The notes under the pieces were generated by a model that searched no databases, had not been told where the DNA came from, and saw only the letters and a program-made list of their open reading frames with translations. Below are positions 8,469 to 14,457 of a DNA stretch of 14,835 bases, piece after piece. Each line of letters starts with the position of its first letter. Position 1 is the first letter of the stretch. The position numbers and the translations under genes were made by a program. Source of the stretch: Pseudomonadota bacterium (GTDB lineage Bacteria; Pseudomonadota; Alphaproteobacteria; Rhizobiales; Hyphomicrobiaceae). The stretch is taken from positions 1 to 14,835 of the forward strand of contig JAEVZQ010000049.1 of assembly GCA_023392135.1 (NCBI GenBank). The letters are read 5' to 3'.

Positions 8469-10108
8469 AACACGCCCAGCAGTGGGGCCGTGCGAGCGAT
8501 GATGCGGCCGGCGACGGGAGCCGCATTCACACCTGCGGTCCTCAAACCCCTTGAGTTCTCCGTCGGCTTCGGCTCATGCAGCATCACCAGGACGAGATAC
8601 TTCGGGGCGCTCATCGGAAAGGCCGCAACAAAGGAGGCGATGACCGCGGTCTCGCGATAGCCGCCGCGCCCGGGAAGCTCCGCCGTGCCGGTCTTGCCGC
8701 CGACCTCATAGCCCGGAACCTCGGCCCGTCGCCCGGTCCCGTGTCGAGAAGTTACGTTCCCGCGCATCAACTCGCGAATGGCGGCACTCGTTTCCGGGCT
8801 GATGACTTGCGCCCGCTCGGTGCTGACCTGAGTCGTGCTGCGGAACGTAGGTGTCACCTGCCGGCCGCCATTGATGAGGGTCGCCGCCGTGGCAGCGAAC
8901 TGCATGGGCGAGACAGCCATTCCGTGGCCGTAGGAAATCGTGATCGTTTCGGCTTTGCCCCAGTTCTGCGGCAGCTTCGGTGGCGCGACCTGACCTGCCT
9001 CGGTGCGCATCGGCTCGATCAGCCCGAATTTGGCAAGGTAGGCACGCTGACGATCCGACCCGAGCTCGAGCGCCATCATCCCTGCGCCGACGTTCGACGA
9101 GTGGATGAAGATGTCCCGCACCGAGAGCGGCCGCCCGAGAGGATGGAAGTCGCGGATCGTGTACCGCCCGATCCGCAAAGGCACGCGGACGTCGTAGATC
9201 TTCTCCAGATCCGCCGTTCCGGCCTCGATCGCCATGGCCACGGTGATCATCTTGAAGATGGAGCCCAGCTCGTAGACGCCGTCCGTCACCTTATCCAGCC
9301 GGCTCGCGTCGAGGATGTGCGAGCGATCTGAGGGGTCGACTTGTGGAAGGGAGGCCGCTGCAAGCACTTCGCCCGTATTGACGTCGAGGATGACCCCGGC
9401 AGCGCCTTTGGCACCGAACTGCCGCGTGGCGGTGCGCAGCTCATCCTCGAGGCCATACTGAACGGGCAGGTCGAGGCTGATGCGGACAGGCTTGAGCGAT
9501 CCCGGCGCGCCCGAGTGCACCGCCTCGATCCCAACCGCCTCGTCGATGAAGCGCTCCAGGCCGGACGTGCCCCTGTTGTCGATATTCACGTAGCCCAGGA
9601 TGTGTCCGGCAAGCGCGCCATTGGGATAGACCCGCTTCGGCTCGTTGCGGAAGGCGATTCCCGGCAGGCCGAAATTGTGGATGCGCTGCGCAGTGGCGGG
9701 CGAGATGCCCCGCTTGAGGCGCACATAGCGGCGGTTGCGGTCAGAAAGGGAGTGCCGCAGCTCGGCTGCATCGAACTCGGGAAACACCTGAATCAGGTGC
9801 TCCACCACCTCGTCGACGTCGATGATGAGGGCAGGATCGGCGTAGAGAGTGGGCGCTTCGATGTCGGTAGCGAGCAGGCGACCGTTGCGGTCGACGATGT
9901 CAGGACGCCAGTAGGATTCCGTCAGCGGCTGGGTCATGGCGACCCGTGGTTCGGCGAACTGTCCTCTCAGCGCGAGCCGGACGAGCTGCAGGCTGATGGC
10001 AGAGAACCCCACTACGATGGCCAGTGCGACCGCAAACGAGCGCGCTGCATAGTTGACGTTCGTTGACGGGGAAGCAGGGCCCAGGGATTGGCCAAGTGCG
10101 GTGGACAC
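8459..10108 (-). CDS. ftsI: Septal peptidoglycan transpeptidase FtsI (PBP3)
   Basis: FtsI is the division-specific class B penicillin-binding protein that crosslinks septal peptidoglycan and partners FtsW. The product is 549 residues: a short cytoplasmic tail, one transmembrane helix at about 23-45, a dimerisation or pedestal region (about 60-220), then the transpeptidase domain. Active-site motifs are SIFK (283-286, nucleophile S283), SSN (337-339) and KTGT (472-475). The start is GTG 10108: a stop codon lies in frame three codons upstream and the next methionine would remove the membrane anchor. A GAGG sequence lies about 10 bases before it. The gene begins 12 bp after the ftsL stop, matching the role of FtsL in the same septal complex. 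After it comes the 182-bp gap before murE. Confidence 0.97.
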   Translation of the reverse strand: MSTALGQSLGPASPSTNVNYAARSFAVALAIVVGFSAISLQLVRLALRGQFAEPRVAMTQPLTESYWRPDIVDRNGRLLATDIEAPTLYADPALIIDVDEVVEHLIQVFPEFDAAELRHSLSDRNRRYVRLKRGISPATAQRIHNFGLPGIAFRNEPKRVYPNGALAGHILGYVNIDNRGTSGLERFIDEAVGIEAVHSGAPGSLKPVRISLDLPVQYGLEDELRTATRQFGAKGAAGVILDVNTGEVLAAASLPQVDPSDRSHILDASRLDKVTDGVYELGSIFKMITVAMAIEAGTADLEKIYDVRVPLRIGRYTIRDFHPLGRPLSVRDIFIHSSNVGAGMMALELGSDRQRAYLAKFGLIEPMRTEAGQVAPPKLPQNWGKAETITISYGHGMAVSPMQFAATAATLINGGRQVTPTFRSTTQVSTERAQVISPETSAAIRELMRGNVTSRHGTGRRAEVPGYEVGGKTGTAELPGRGGYRETAVIASFVAAFPMSAPKYLVLVMLHEPKPTENSRGLRTAGVNAAPVAGRIIARTAPLLGVFPQ

Positions 10109-10120
10109 GGGAACTCATCC

Positions 10121-10465
10121 TCACCGGCTCGCGGGGCGCTGCCCCAGCTCAGTTTCGGTCTTCACGCCAGGATCACGCTGCGCCCGGTCGGATGCGGGCT
10201 GCTTCGATGGTTCGAGCTCGACGTACTGAGCCCCTTGCGCCGGGACGAAGCCCAGAGCGCGGGCCAGCGGCTCAATTCTTTCCGGGCGGGAGAGGAAGGC
10301 CCGCTCGGCCTTGAGCACCGCAATGTCGCTCCGCAGCCGCTCGATCCGGCGATCCTTCGCGGCAACCTCTGTATCGAGATGCCGCGTCTCGTAGCTCACC
10401 GCGTAGAGCACGAAGGCCGAGATCAGGGCCAATCCGACAGCAGAAGCGGACAAGATGCGAAGCAT
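10121..10465 (-). CDS. ftsL: Cell division protein FtsL
   Basis: FtsL is a small bitopic protein of the FtsQLB complex that activates FtsWI at the septum. The product is 114 residues: a transmembrane helix at about 3-24 (LRILSASAVGLALISAFVLY), then a periplasmic region with heptad-like hydrophobic spacing at about 28-60 that suits the coiled coil pairing with FtsB, and a charged, low-complexity C-terminal tail of about 30 residues. Sequence similarity between FtsL proteins is low, so the call rests on size, topology and position between rsmH and ftsI. ATG 10465 has an AAGGG site about 7 bases upstream. It starts 25 bp after rsmH and ends 12 bp before ftsI. Confidence 0.9.
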   Translation of the reverse strand: MLRILSASAVGLALISAFVLYAVSYETRHLDTEVAAKDRRIERLRSDIAVLKAERAFLSRPERIEPLARALGFVPAQGAQYVELEPSKQPASDRAQRDPGVKTETELGQRPASR

Positions 10466-10490
10466 GTGCTGCCCTTGGCGGTTACCGCGC

Positions 10491-11528
10491 TCAACGGGTG
10501 ATCTGTGGCACTCCCAGAGCAGCGGGGGCGAGCGGCCAGCTCGGTGCGTCAGTGCGTTCGCCAGCCCTCAGCTTCGCAGATCTTGCTCGCGGGTTAGCCG
10601 CAGTCTCATTCTGGTCAGGGGTAACAGGCCGCTGGTTAACAATTCGGAAACTTTCTGCCCGATGCTGGGCGGCCTGCGGCAGGTGGCGAGAGGTTCCGGC
10701 CGTTTTCCCGGCCCTTTCGGCTAAAAAGCGCTTAACGATCCGGTCCTCTAGTGAATGGAAGGTTACCACGACGAGCCGGCCGCCCGGCTTCAGCAAGCGT
10801 TCCGCTGCGGCGAGCCCAGCTGCCACTTCGCCAAGCTCGTTGTTCACCGCTATTCGCAGCCCCTGGAAGGTTCGCGTTGCGGGGTGGCGGCCTTCGATCT
10901 TGCGGCTACCGAGCACTTGCGACACGACGCGAGCCAACTGCAGTGTGCGCGTTAGCGACTCTTGCGATCTGGCCCGCACGATCGCGCGGGCGATGGGCCG
11001 TGATTTTCGCTCCTCGCCGAAATGGAAGATGATGTCCGCCAGCTCGGCTTCATCGAGCGTGTTGACGAGATCGGCGGCAGACGGCCCCTCGCGCGACATG
11101 CGCATATCGAGCGGGCCGTCGGTCTGGAACGAGAAGCCACGATCGGCCTCGTCGAGCTGCATGGAGGAGACGCCGAGGTCGAACACGATCCCGTCGACCT
11201 CCGTCAGGCCGGCATCCGTCGCAATTTCCTCGAGCTCGCTGAAGCGCCCCTGGCGGATTTCGAGCCGGCCGCCGTAGGCCTCGACGAAATCGGCACCGCC
11301 CGCTACTGCGCCCGGATCGCGGTCGGTCGCGAGCACCCGGCAGTTCGCCGCGTCGAGGATTGCGCGTGTGTAACCGCCCGCCCCGAAGGTCGCGTCAATG
11401 TATGTCGCGCCGTCCTTCGGCTGGAGGTGCTTCAGAACTGGAATGAGTAGCACGGGAGTATGACGGCTGCGGTCCATGGCCTCTCCGCGCGCGGCGCTCA
11501 GATCCTTCTGAGGTCCGCGCTCCGCCAT
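10491..11528 (-). CDS. rsmH: 16S rRNA (cytosine(1402)-N(4))-methyltransferase RsmH
   Basis: RsmH (MraW) uses S-adenosylmethionine to N4-methylate C1402 of 16S rRNA in the decoding centre. The 345-residue product shows HTPVLL (23-28), the SAM-binding [14 protein letters not shown] (45-58), [19 protein letters not shown] (116-134), [15 protein letters not shown] (215-229) and [16 protein letters not shown] (254-269), all RsmH signatures. There is an N-terminal extension of about 20 residues before HTPVLL. ATG 11528 and the GTG immediately upstream at 11531 both overlap the mraZ stop; an AGGAG lies 10 and 7 bases away respectively, so the two cannot be separated and differ by one residue. Overlap with mraZ implies coupling, as usual for this pair. 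Confidence 0.97.
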   Translation of the reverse strand: MAERGPQKDLSAARGEAMDRSRHTPVLLIPVLKHLQPKDGATYIDATFGAGGYTRAILDAANCRVLATDRDPGAVAGGADFVEAYGGRLEIRQGRFSELEEIATDAGLTEVDGIVFDLGVSSMQLDEADRGFSFQTDGPLDMRMSREGPSAADLVNTLDEAELADIIFHFGEERKSRPIARAIVRARSQESLTRTLQLARVVSQVLGSRKIEGRHPATRTFQGLRIAVNNELGEVAAGLAAAERLLKPGGRLVVVTFHSLEDRIVKRFLAERAGKTAGTSRHLPQAAQHRAESFRIVNQRPVTPDQNETAANPRARSAKLRAGERTDAPSWPLAPAALGVPQITR

Positions 11529-12028
11529 CACTCCCGTGCTCCTGTGCCGCCGCCTTGTCCCTCGTCATTATCGCGACGGCTCCCCGCGCCGAAAAGCTTC
11601 CGGTGCTCATGCACCTTGTCGCGGGCCCGCTGCCGGCGCTCGGCGAAGCGCTCCGGCTCCCACATTTGAAACTTGTCGCCCAGGCCGACAAAAGTGACCT
11701 GACCTGTGATGCCGGCGTGGGCGCGAAGCGCTTCAGGAAGGACGATGCGCCCGTCCTGATCGATGCTGATGACCTGCACGTCCCCGTAGAGCGCAACAGA
11801 GAGCTCGTCCCGCTCGTCAGAATAGTCCGGGAGATGCGCGAGTAGATCATCGATCTTCTTCGCAAGTCTCTCGCCGCCCGCATCGAGCGCTGGAGAATCG
11901 AGCGAGGGGTAGCAGTAGATTCCCCCAGCATAACCGTCACGCTCGAGGACCGCGCGGAAGGATGCTGGAATGGAAACACGTCCTTTCGCGTCGATTTTAT
12001 TCGTGAATGTCGAGACAAAGCGGTCCAT
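11528..12028 (-). CDS. mraZ: Transcriptional regulator MraZ
   Basis: MraZ is a ring-forming AbrB-fold DNA-binding protein that in other bacteria represses its own dcw operon through short, 10-bp-spaced repeats. The product is 166 residues with two SpoVT/AbrB-like halves. Each carries the DXXXR signature: DAKGRVSIP (13-21) and DQDGRIVLP (90-98). WEPERFAE (123-130) closes the core. The last 20 residues or so are polar and glycine-rich and look disordered. It is the first gene of the cluster, starting at ATG 12028 with GGTGAGG some 14 bases upstream and GGGG directly ahead. A phased box array at 12211-12270 is a candidate operator, implying autoregulation. Confidence 0.96.
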   Translation of the reverse strand: MDRFVSTFTNKIDAKGRVSIPASFRAVLERDGYAGGIYCYPSLDSPALDAGGERLAKKIDDLLAHLPDYSDERDELSVALYGDVQVISIDQDGRIVLPEALRAHAGITGQVTFVGLGDKFQMWEPERFAERRQRARDKVHEHRKLFGAGSRRDNDEGQGGGTGARE

Positions 12029-12198
12029 CCCCAGTTCAAAACCTCACCTGACGCGCAGACTCCGACGCCAATACCTCCCCTCTCATGACGCCGTTCCGCT
12101 CAACTCCCGGTAGAGGTCGGGGCCCGCCTCCGCCGGGCTGGGACGTGGCGGTCGCCGAAGGCTTCGGGCCCTCTACGAAGCCGGCGCCACAGCCACTG

Positions 12199-12231
12199 TC
12201 CCATGCCCGGTGCGGACGGGCATCTATGGGA
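12199..12231. repeat. Nested inverted repeat overlapping the MraZ box array
   Basis: ATGCCCG (12203-12209) and CGGGCAT (12217-12223) form a perfect 7-bp inverted repeat around a 7-base centre. The flanking TCCC (12199-12202) and GGGA (12228-12231) can add four more pairs after a 4-base bulge. The right arm coincides with the first two A(T/C)GGG boxes, so it may be an operator half-site arrangement or a leader RNA stem. Confidence 0.5.
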
Positions 12232-12270
12232 TTGCATGGAATCGTATGGGCGTCAACGGGCTGTTAACGG
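12211..12270. promoter_or_regulatory. 10-bp-phased A(T/C)GGG boxes, candidate MraZ operator
   Basis: On the plus strand the pentamers ACGGG (12216-12220), ATGGG (12226-12230), ATGGA (12236-12240), ATGGG (12246-12250) and ACGGG (12256-12260) recur at exact 10-bp steps, with a degraded sixth at 12266-12270. Characterised MraZ operators are TGGGN pentamers separated by 5 bases, the same geometry. Read toward mraZ the boxes appear as CCC(A/G)T. A TTGACG that could serve as a -35 for mraZ lies inside the array on the minus strand (12256-12251); with a 17-base spacer the -10 (AATCCC) is poor. The array lies about 190-230 bp upstream of the mraZ start, implying a long leader if the promoter is here. 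Confidence 0.5.
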
Positions 12271-12580
12271 ATTGCTTGGTGAGTGCCGGGACAGAGGCGG
12301 ATTGTGGCCTCTGCGCCACAGGTCAAATCGCACCGTGCGGAAGAACCGTCGCCGCGCGTGCCAGATCGGCTGCATTTGCTTCTTCGTCGGATTTGGCTGG
12401 ACCTGTCCCGCAGGTCGATGAGTCGAGAAGTGCTGCGGAGCCTCCAGCGCGACGCTGGCGGCTCTGGTCCCGGACGGCGGCGGGGGCTATATGTCCGTCA
12501 CTGACGCTTACTTCCTCCTCCGTCCTGGCCGCGCGGGCGGCCATCCACGCAAGTTTCCGCATTTGAGCAGCGAGGTGTCG

Positions 12581-12605
12581 TGGATTCCCGCCTCCGGGAA
12601 TGGCG
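12581..12605. repeat. REP-like palindrome
   Basis: ATTCCCG (12584-12590) and CGGGAAT (12595-12601) form a perfect 7-bp stem with a CCTC loop, in the context TGGATTCCCGCCT at the 5' side. This resembles the dispersed TGGATTCCCGC-type extragenic palindromes seen in many proteobacteria. It is a single copy within this window, so membership of a repeat family is inferred from resemblance only. It lies about 55 bp upstream of the HAD gene. Confidence 0.4.
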
Positions 12606-12657
12606 GTGTGATGCAGGATAGCGCGTACCAATTGTCAGAATCGGGACAGTAGCGCCC

Positions 12658-13407
12658 ATGCGCCTCATCATCTTCGACTGCGACGGCACGCTGGTCGACA
12701 GTCAGCACATCATCGTGGCCGCCATGACGCGGGCCTTCCACGCAAACGGTCTCGAGTTGCCGGTCAGGGAGCAGATCCTCTCCATCGTCGGCCTTTCGCT
12801 GCCGATTGCGATCGCGCGCCTGCTGCCGGAGAATGTGGACAAGGGCCTCGTTGACCGGGTTGCCGAAGCGTATCGCCAGGGCTTCTTCGAGTTGCGCCGG
12901 GATGCATGTCATCAGGAGCCGATGTTCCCCGGTGCACTGGAGGCCATTCACGAGTTGGCTGCGAGACGCGATGTCCTGCTCGGGGTGGCGACGGGGAAGT
13001 CCCGGCGCGGCGTTGCCGCCCTGTTCGAGCGGTTCGGAATCGCCTCTCATTTCGTGACGATCCAGACAGCGGATACGAACCCCTCCAAGCCGAACCCGGG
13101 TATGATCCTCCAGGCTATCGCCGAGACTGGCGCGGAGCCGGAAAACACTGTCATGATCGGCGACACGACGTTTGACGTCGAAATGGCTCGCGCGGCGAAT
13201 GTCGGCGCCATTGGCGTCAGCTGGGGCTATCACCCGGTGGTTGCGCTGGAAGCCGCCGGAGCCCACCTGATAGTCGAGCGCTGCCAGGATCTGGTCGGCG
13301 CCATCGATAAGCGCTTCGGCGCACCTAGTGTCCCGAACCCGAAGTTCGCCCACACCTCGCGGCGGACTCCGGGTTCAAAAGGGACACTGGAACCAGAGAG
13401 TTGCTAG
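12658..13407 (+). CDS. HAD-family hydrolase, phosphoglycolate phosphatase-like, with atypical C-terminal tail
   Basis: A haloacid dehalogenase superfamily phosphatase (subfamily IA, phosphoglycolate phosphatase-like). Motif I is FDCDGTLVDS (6-15) with nucleophile D7 and acid D9; motif II is the ATGKS threonine (T112); motif III lysine is K144 in SKPNP; motif IV is GDTTFD (168-173). Residues 15-90 form the helical cap. The substrate cannot be read from sequence. The core appears complete by about residue 221 (DKRFGA). The remaining 28 or so residues are rich in P, S, R and T, are encoded by hairpin 1 of the adjacent repeat cluster, and the stop codon is the TAG of the CTAG that opens hairpin 2. 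Only a weak ribosome binding site precedes ATG 12658. From memory, this gene next to ATP12 is a common Rhizobiales pair. Confidence 0.93.
   Translation: MRLIIFDCDGTLVDSQHIIVAAMTRAFHANGLELPVREQILSIVGLSLPIAIARLLPENVDKGLVDRVAEAYRQGFFELRRDACHQEPMFPGALEAIHELAARRDVLLGVATGKSRRGVAALFERFGIASHFVTIQTADTNPSKPNPGMILQAIAETGAEPENTVMIGDTTFDVEMARAANVGAIGVSWGYHPVVALEAAGAHLIVERCQDLVGAIDKRFGAPSVPNPKFAHTSRRTPGSKGTLEPESC
13325..13390. repeat. CTAGTGT hairpin 1 (inside the HAD 3' end)
   Basis: Outer arms 13325-13334 (CTAGTGTCCC) and 13381-13390 (GGGACACTGG) pair over 10 positions with one G-T wobble. After an AAAA bulge on the 3' side (13377-13380), GAACCCG (13335-13341) pairs with CGGGTTC (13370-13376). Then 13343-13350 pairs with 13361-13368 with one wobble, leaving a 10-base loop. 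The hairpin is almost fully paired. It is read in frame as the C-terminal tail of the HAD protein. Confidence 0.8.
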
Positions 13408-13482
13408 TGTGATGATCGACAAGTCCGCTACATTGTTCGCGGCTGGCGACGTTGGCGGACTTCTCGATCTGAATCACACTAG
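13404..13482. repeat. CTAGTGT hairpin 2
   Basis: CTAGTGTGAT (13404-13413) and ATCACACTAG (13473-13482) are perfectly complementary over 10 bp. A 3-base bulge, TGA, lies on the 3' side (13470-13472). GATCGA (13414-13419) pairs with TCGATC (13464-13469), and after one mismatch AAGTCCGC (13421-13428) pairs with GCGGACTT (13455-13462). A 26-base terminal region is left unpaired, with a possible 4-bp apical stem. It begins with the HAD stop codon. Confidence 0.85.
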
Positions 13483-13495
13483 GTTCAATAACTTG

Positions 13496-13572
13496 GCTAA
13501 TGTCCTTCAGATCGCGGAATTCGTTCTGAGCTAGCCACAAATGGTGGCGAATTTCGCGATCAGGACACTAGC
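13496..13572. repeat. CTAGTGT hairpin 3 (inverted relative to hairpin 2)
   Basis: GCTAATGTCCT (13496-13506) pairs with AGGACACTAGC (13562-13572) at 10 of 11 positions. A TCA bulge lies on the 5' side (13507-13509). GATCGCG (13510-13516) pairs with CGCGATC (13555-13561), a G-T wobble follows, and AATTCG (13518-13523) pairs with CGAATT (13548-13553). The bulge is on the opposite arm and is the reverse complement of the bulge in hairpin 2, so this copy is inverted. Confidence 0.85.
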
Positions 13573-13642
13573 GTGGCTTTGGTTCAGAAGTTCCCTCCAC
13601 ACCAGCCGCGGGTAATGGGGACCTTCTGAGCCACCACACTGG
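13568..13642. repeat. CTAGTGT hairpin 4 (abuts the ATP12 start)
   Basis: CTAGCGTGG (13568-13576) pairs with CCACACTGG (13634-13642) with one mismatch and one wobble. After an asymmetric bulge, the 15-base arm 13581-13595 (GGTTCAGAAGTTCCC) pairs with 13618-13632 (GGGACCTTCTGAGCC) except for one mismatch and one wobble. The loop is 22 bases. The opening CTAGC is shared with the end of hairpin 3. The hairpin ends 9 bases before the ATP12 GTG start and includes the first bases of its likely ribosome binding site. Confidence 0.75.
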
Positions 13643-13651
13643 GGTGATTGC

Positions 13652-14434
13652 GTGAGCGAGACTGGCAGACAACAAGCAATTCCTGGCAAGGAGAGCGTTA
13701 CGCCGCCCAAGCCGCGGCGCTTTTACAAGCTGGCGGAGAGCGCTGCCCTGCAGCCGCAGGAGACCGAAAGCGGCGCAATGCTCTTCCAGGTGCTGTTGGA
13801 TGGTCGCCCGGTCCGGACGCCGAAGAAGGCGGCGCTGGCCGTTCCGCACCGCGCGCTGGCCGAGGCGATCGCAGCGGAGTGGAACGCGCAGGGCGAGGAA
13901 ATCGACCCCATCAGCATGCCGCTGACCCGCTTCGCTAACAGCATCATCGACGGCGTGATCGGCCGCGAGGCCGAAGTGCGGGCCGACATCCTCAAGTACG
14001 CCGCCAGTGATCTGCTGTGCTACCGCGCCGAGGGTCCTGCAAGTCTCGTCCGGCGTCAGGCCGCAGCGTGGGATAGCGGGCTCAACTGGGCGCGTGGGGC
14101 GCTCCGCGCCCGCTTCGTGCTGACCGAAGGTGTGATGCCGGTGGCCCAGCCGGCGTCAGCGCTGGAGGGTGTCGCAGGCGCTCTCGAGCCGCTCGACGCC
14201 TACCGGCTCACGAGCATTCATGTGATGACGACGCTGACGGGGTCCGCATTGCTCGCTCTCGCCCTCAGCCGGGGTGAGTTGTCCGTCGAGGAGGTCTGGT
14301 CTGCAGCCCACGTCGACGAGGACTGGCAGATCGAGCAGTGGGGCGAGGACGCCGAGGCGGCCGAACGTCGCCGCCTTCGCTGGCAGGAGATGCAGTCTGC
14401 GAGCTGCCTGCTCGGCTTGGTGGACATGAATTAA
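13652..14434 (+). CDS. ATP12-family F1-ATPase assembly chaperone
   Basis: ATP12-family proteins bind the F1 alpha subunit and assist F1 ATP synthase assembly in mitochondria; the alphaproteobacterial homologues are presumed to do the same. The 260-residue product has the N-terminal RRFYK (22-26), LLDGRPVRTPKK (48-59), AIAAEWNAQGEEIDP (72-86), MPLTRFANSIIDGV (89-102), KYAASDLLCYRAEGP (115-129), the GVMPVAQP segment (160-167), LTGSALLALAL (195-205) and the C-terminal AHVDEDWQIEQWGEDAEA (219-236). The family pattern is complete. No ATG is available before RRFYK; GTG 13652 is the start, with GGGGTGA at 13641-13647 as a plausible ribosome binding site. The first 20 residues are variable and not conserved. 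It lies 244 bp after the HAD gene, with hairpins 2-4 between them. Confidence 0.95.
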   Translation: MSETGRQQAIPGKESVTPPKPRRFYKLAESAALQPQETESGAMLFQVLLDGRPVRTPKKAALAVPHRALAEAIAAEWNAQGEEIDPISMPLTRFANSIIDGVIGREAEVRADILKYAASDLLCYRAEGPASLVRRQAAAWDSGLNWARGALRARFVLTEGVMPVAQPASALEGVAGALEPLDAYRLTSIHVMTTLTGSALLALALSRGELSVEEVWSAAHVDEDWQIEQWGEDAEAAERRRLRWQEMQSASCLLGLVDMN

Positions 14435-14457
14435 AACCGCAAAGCCCCATGTGAAGA

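Larger units (their letters stand above)
12029..12657. other. Divergent intergenic region between mraZ and the HAD gene
   Basis: This 629-bp stretch separates the minus-strand dcw operon from plus-strand genes. I find no convincing coding region, no tRNA, and neither strand shows the conserved RNase P RNA core, which was considered because I recall that gene near mraZ in some relatives. It does hold many short perfect inverted repeats: 12203-12209 with 12217-12223 (7 bp); 12303-12308 with 12315-12320 (6 bp); 12400-12405 with 12411-12416 (6 bp); 12438-12449 with 12453-12464 (11 pairs, one mismatch, 3-base loop); 12526-12532 with 12537-12543 (7 bp); and 12584-12590 with 12595-12601 (7 bp). None is followed by a T-run, so they are not simple intrinsic terminators. 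The dcw promoter should lie here. Confidence 0.6.

Noticed and set aside
10748..10754. CTAGTGA inside rsmH, resembling the hairpin terminus.
   Set aside because: No matching inverted arm is found nearby, and the bases are explained by rsmH coding sequence.
12436..12466. Strong hairpin considered as an intrinsic terminator.
   Set aside because: No T-run follows it on either strand, and no gene converges on this position.
12491..12652. A 53-codon plus-strand ORF (MSVTDAYFLL...) with a GGGGG about 5 bases before the ATG and a stop 5 bp before the HAD start.
   Set aside because: It runs across the REP-like palindrome and two other hairpins, its composition is not protein-like, and no domain or family is recognisable. 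Conservation would be needed to revive it.
12029..12657. RNase P RNA gene upstream of mraZ.
   Set aside because: Considered from recalled gene order in some Rhizobiales, but the conserved GAGGAAAGTCCGG core is absent from both strands.
12508..13353. A 281-codon minus-strand ORF opposite the HAD gene.
   Set aside because: The plus-strand reading has all four HAD motifs; the antisense frame has none.
13328..13534. Overlapping ORFs on both strands across the hairpin cluster (68 codons on plus, 71 codons on minus at 13325-13540).
   Set aside because: They follow the symmetry of the inverted repeats, lack ribosome binding sites, and match no family; they are by-products of the palindromes.
13325..13642. 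Interpretation of the hairpin array as integron attC sites or as a CRISPR array.
   Set aside because: The ends are CTAGTGT rather than the attC GTTRRRY/RYYYAAC core, there is no integrase in view, and the units are neither near-identical nor separated by regular spacers.
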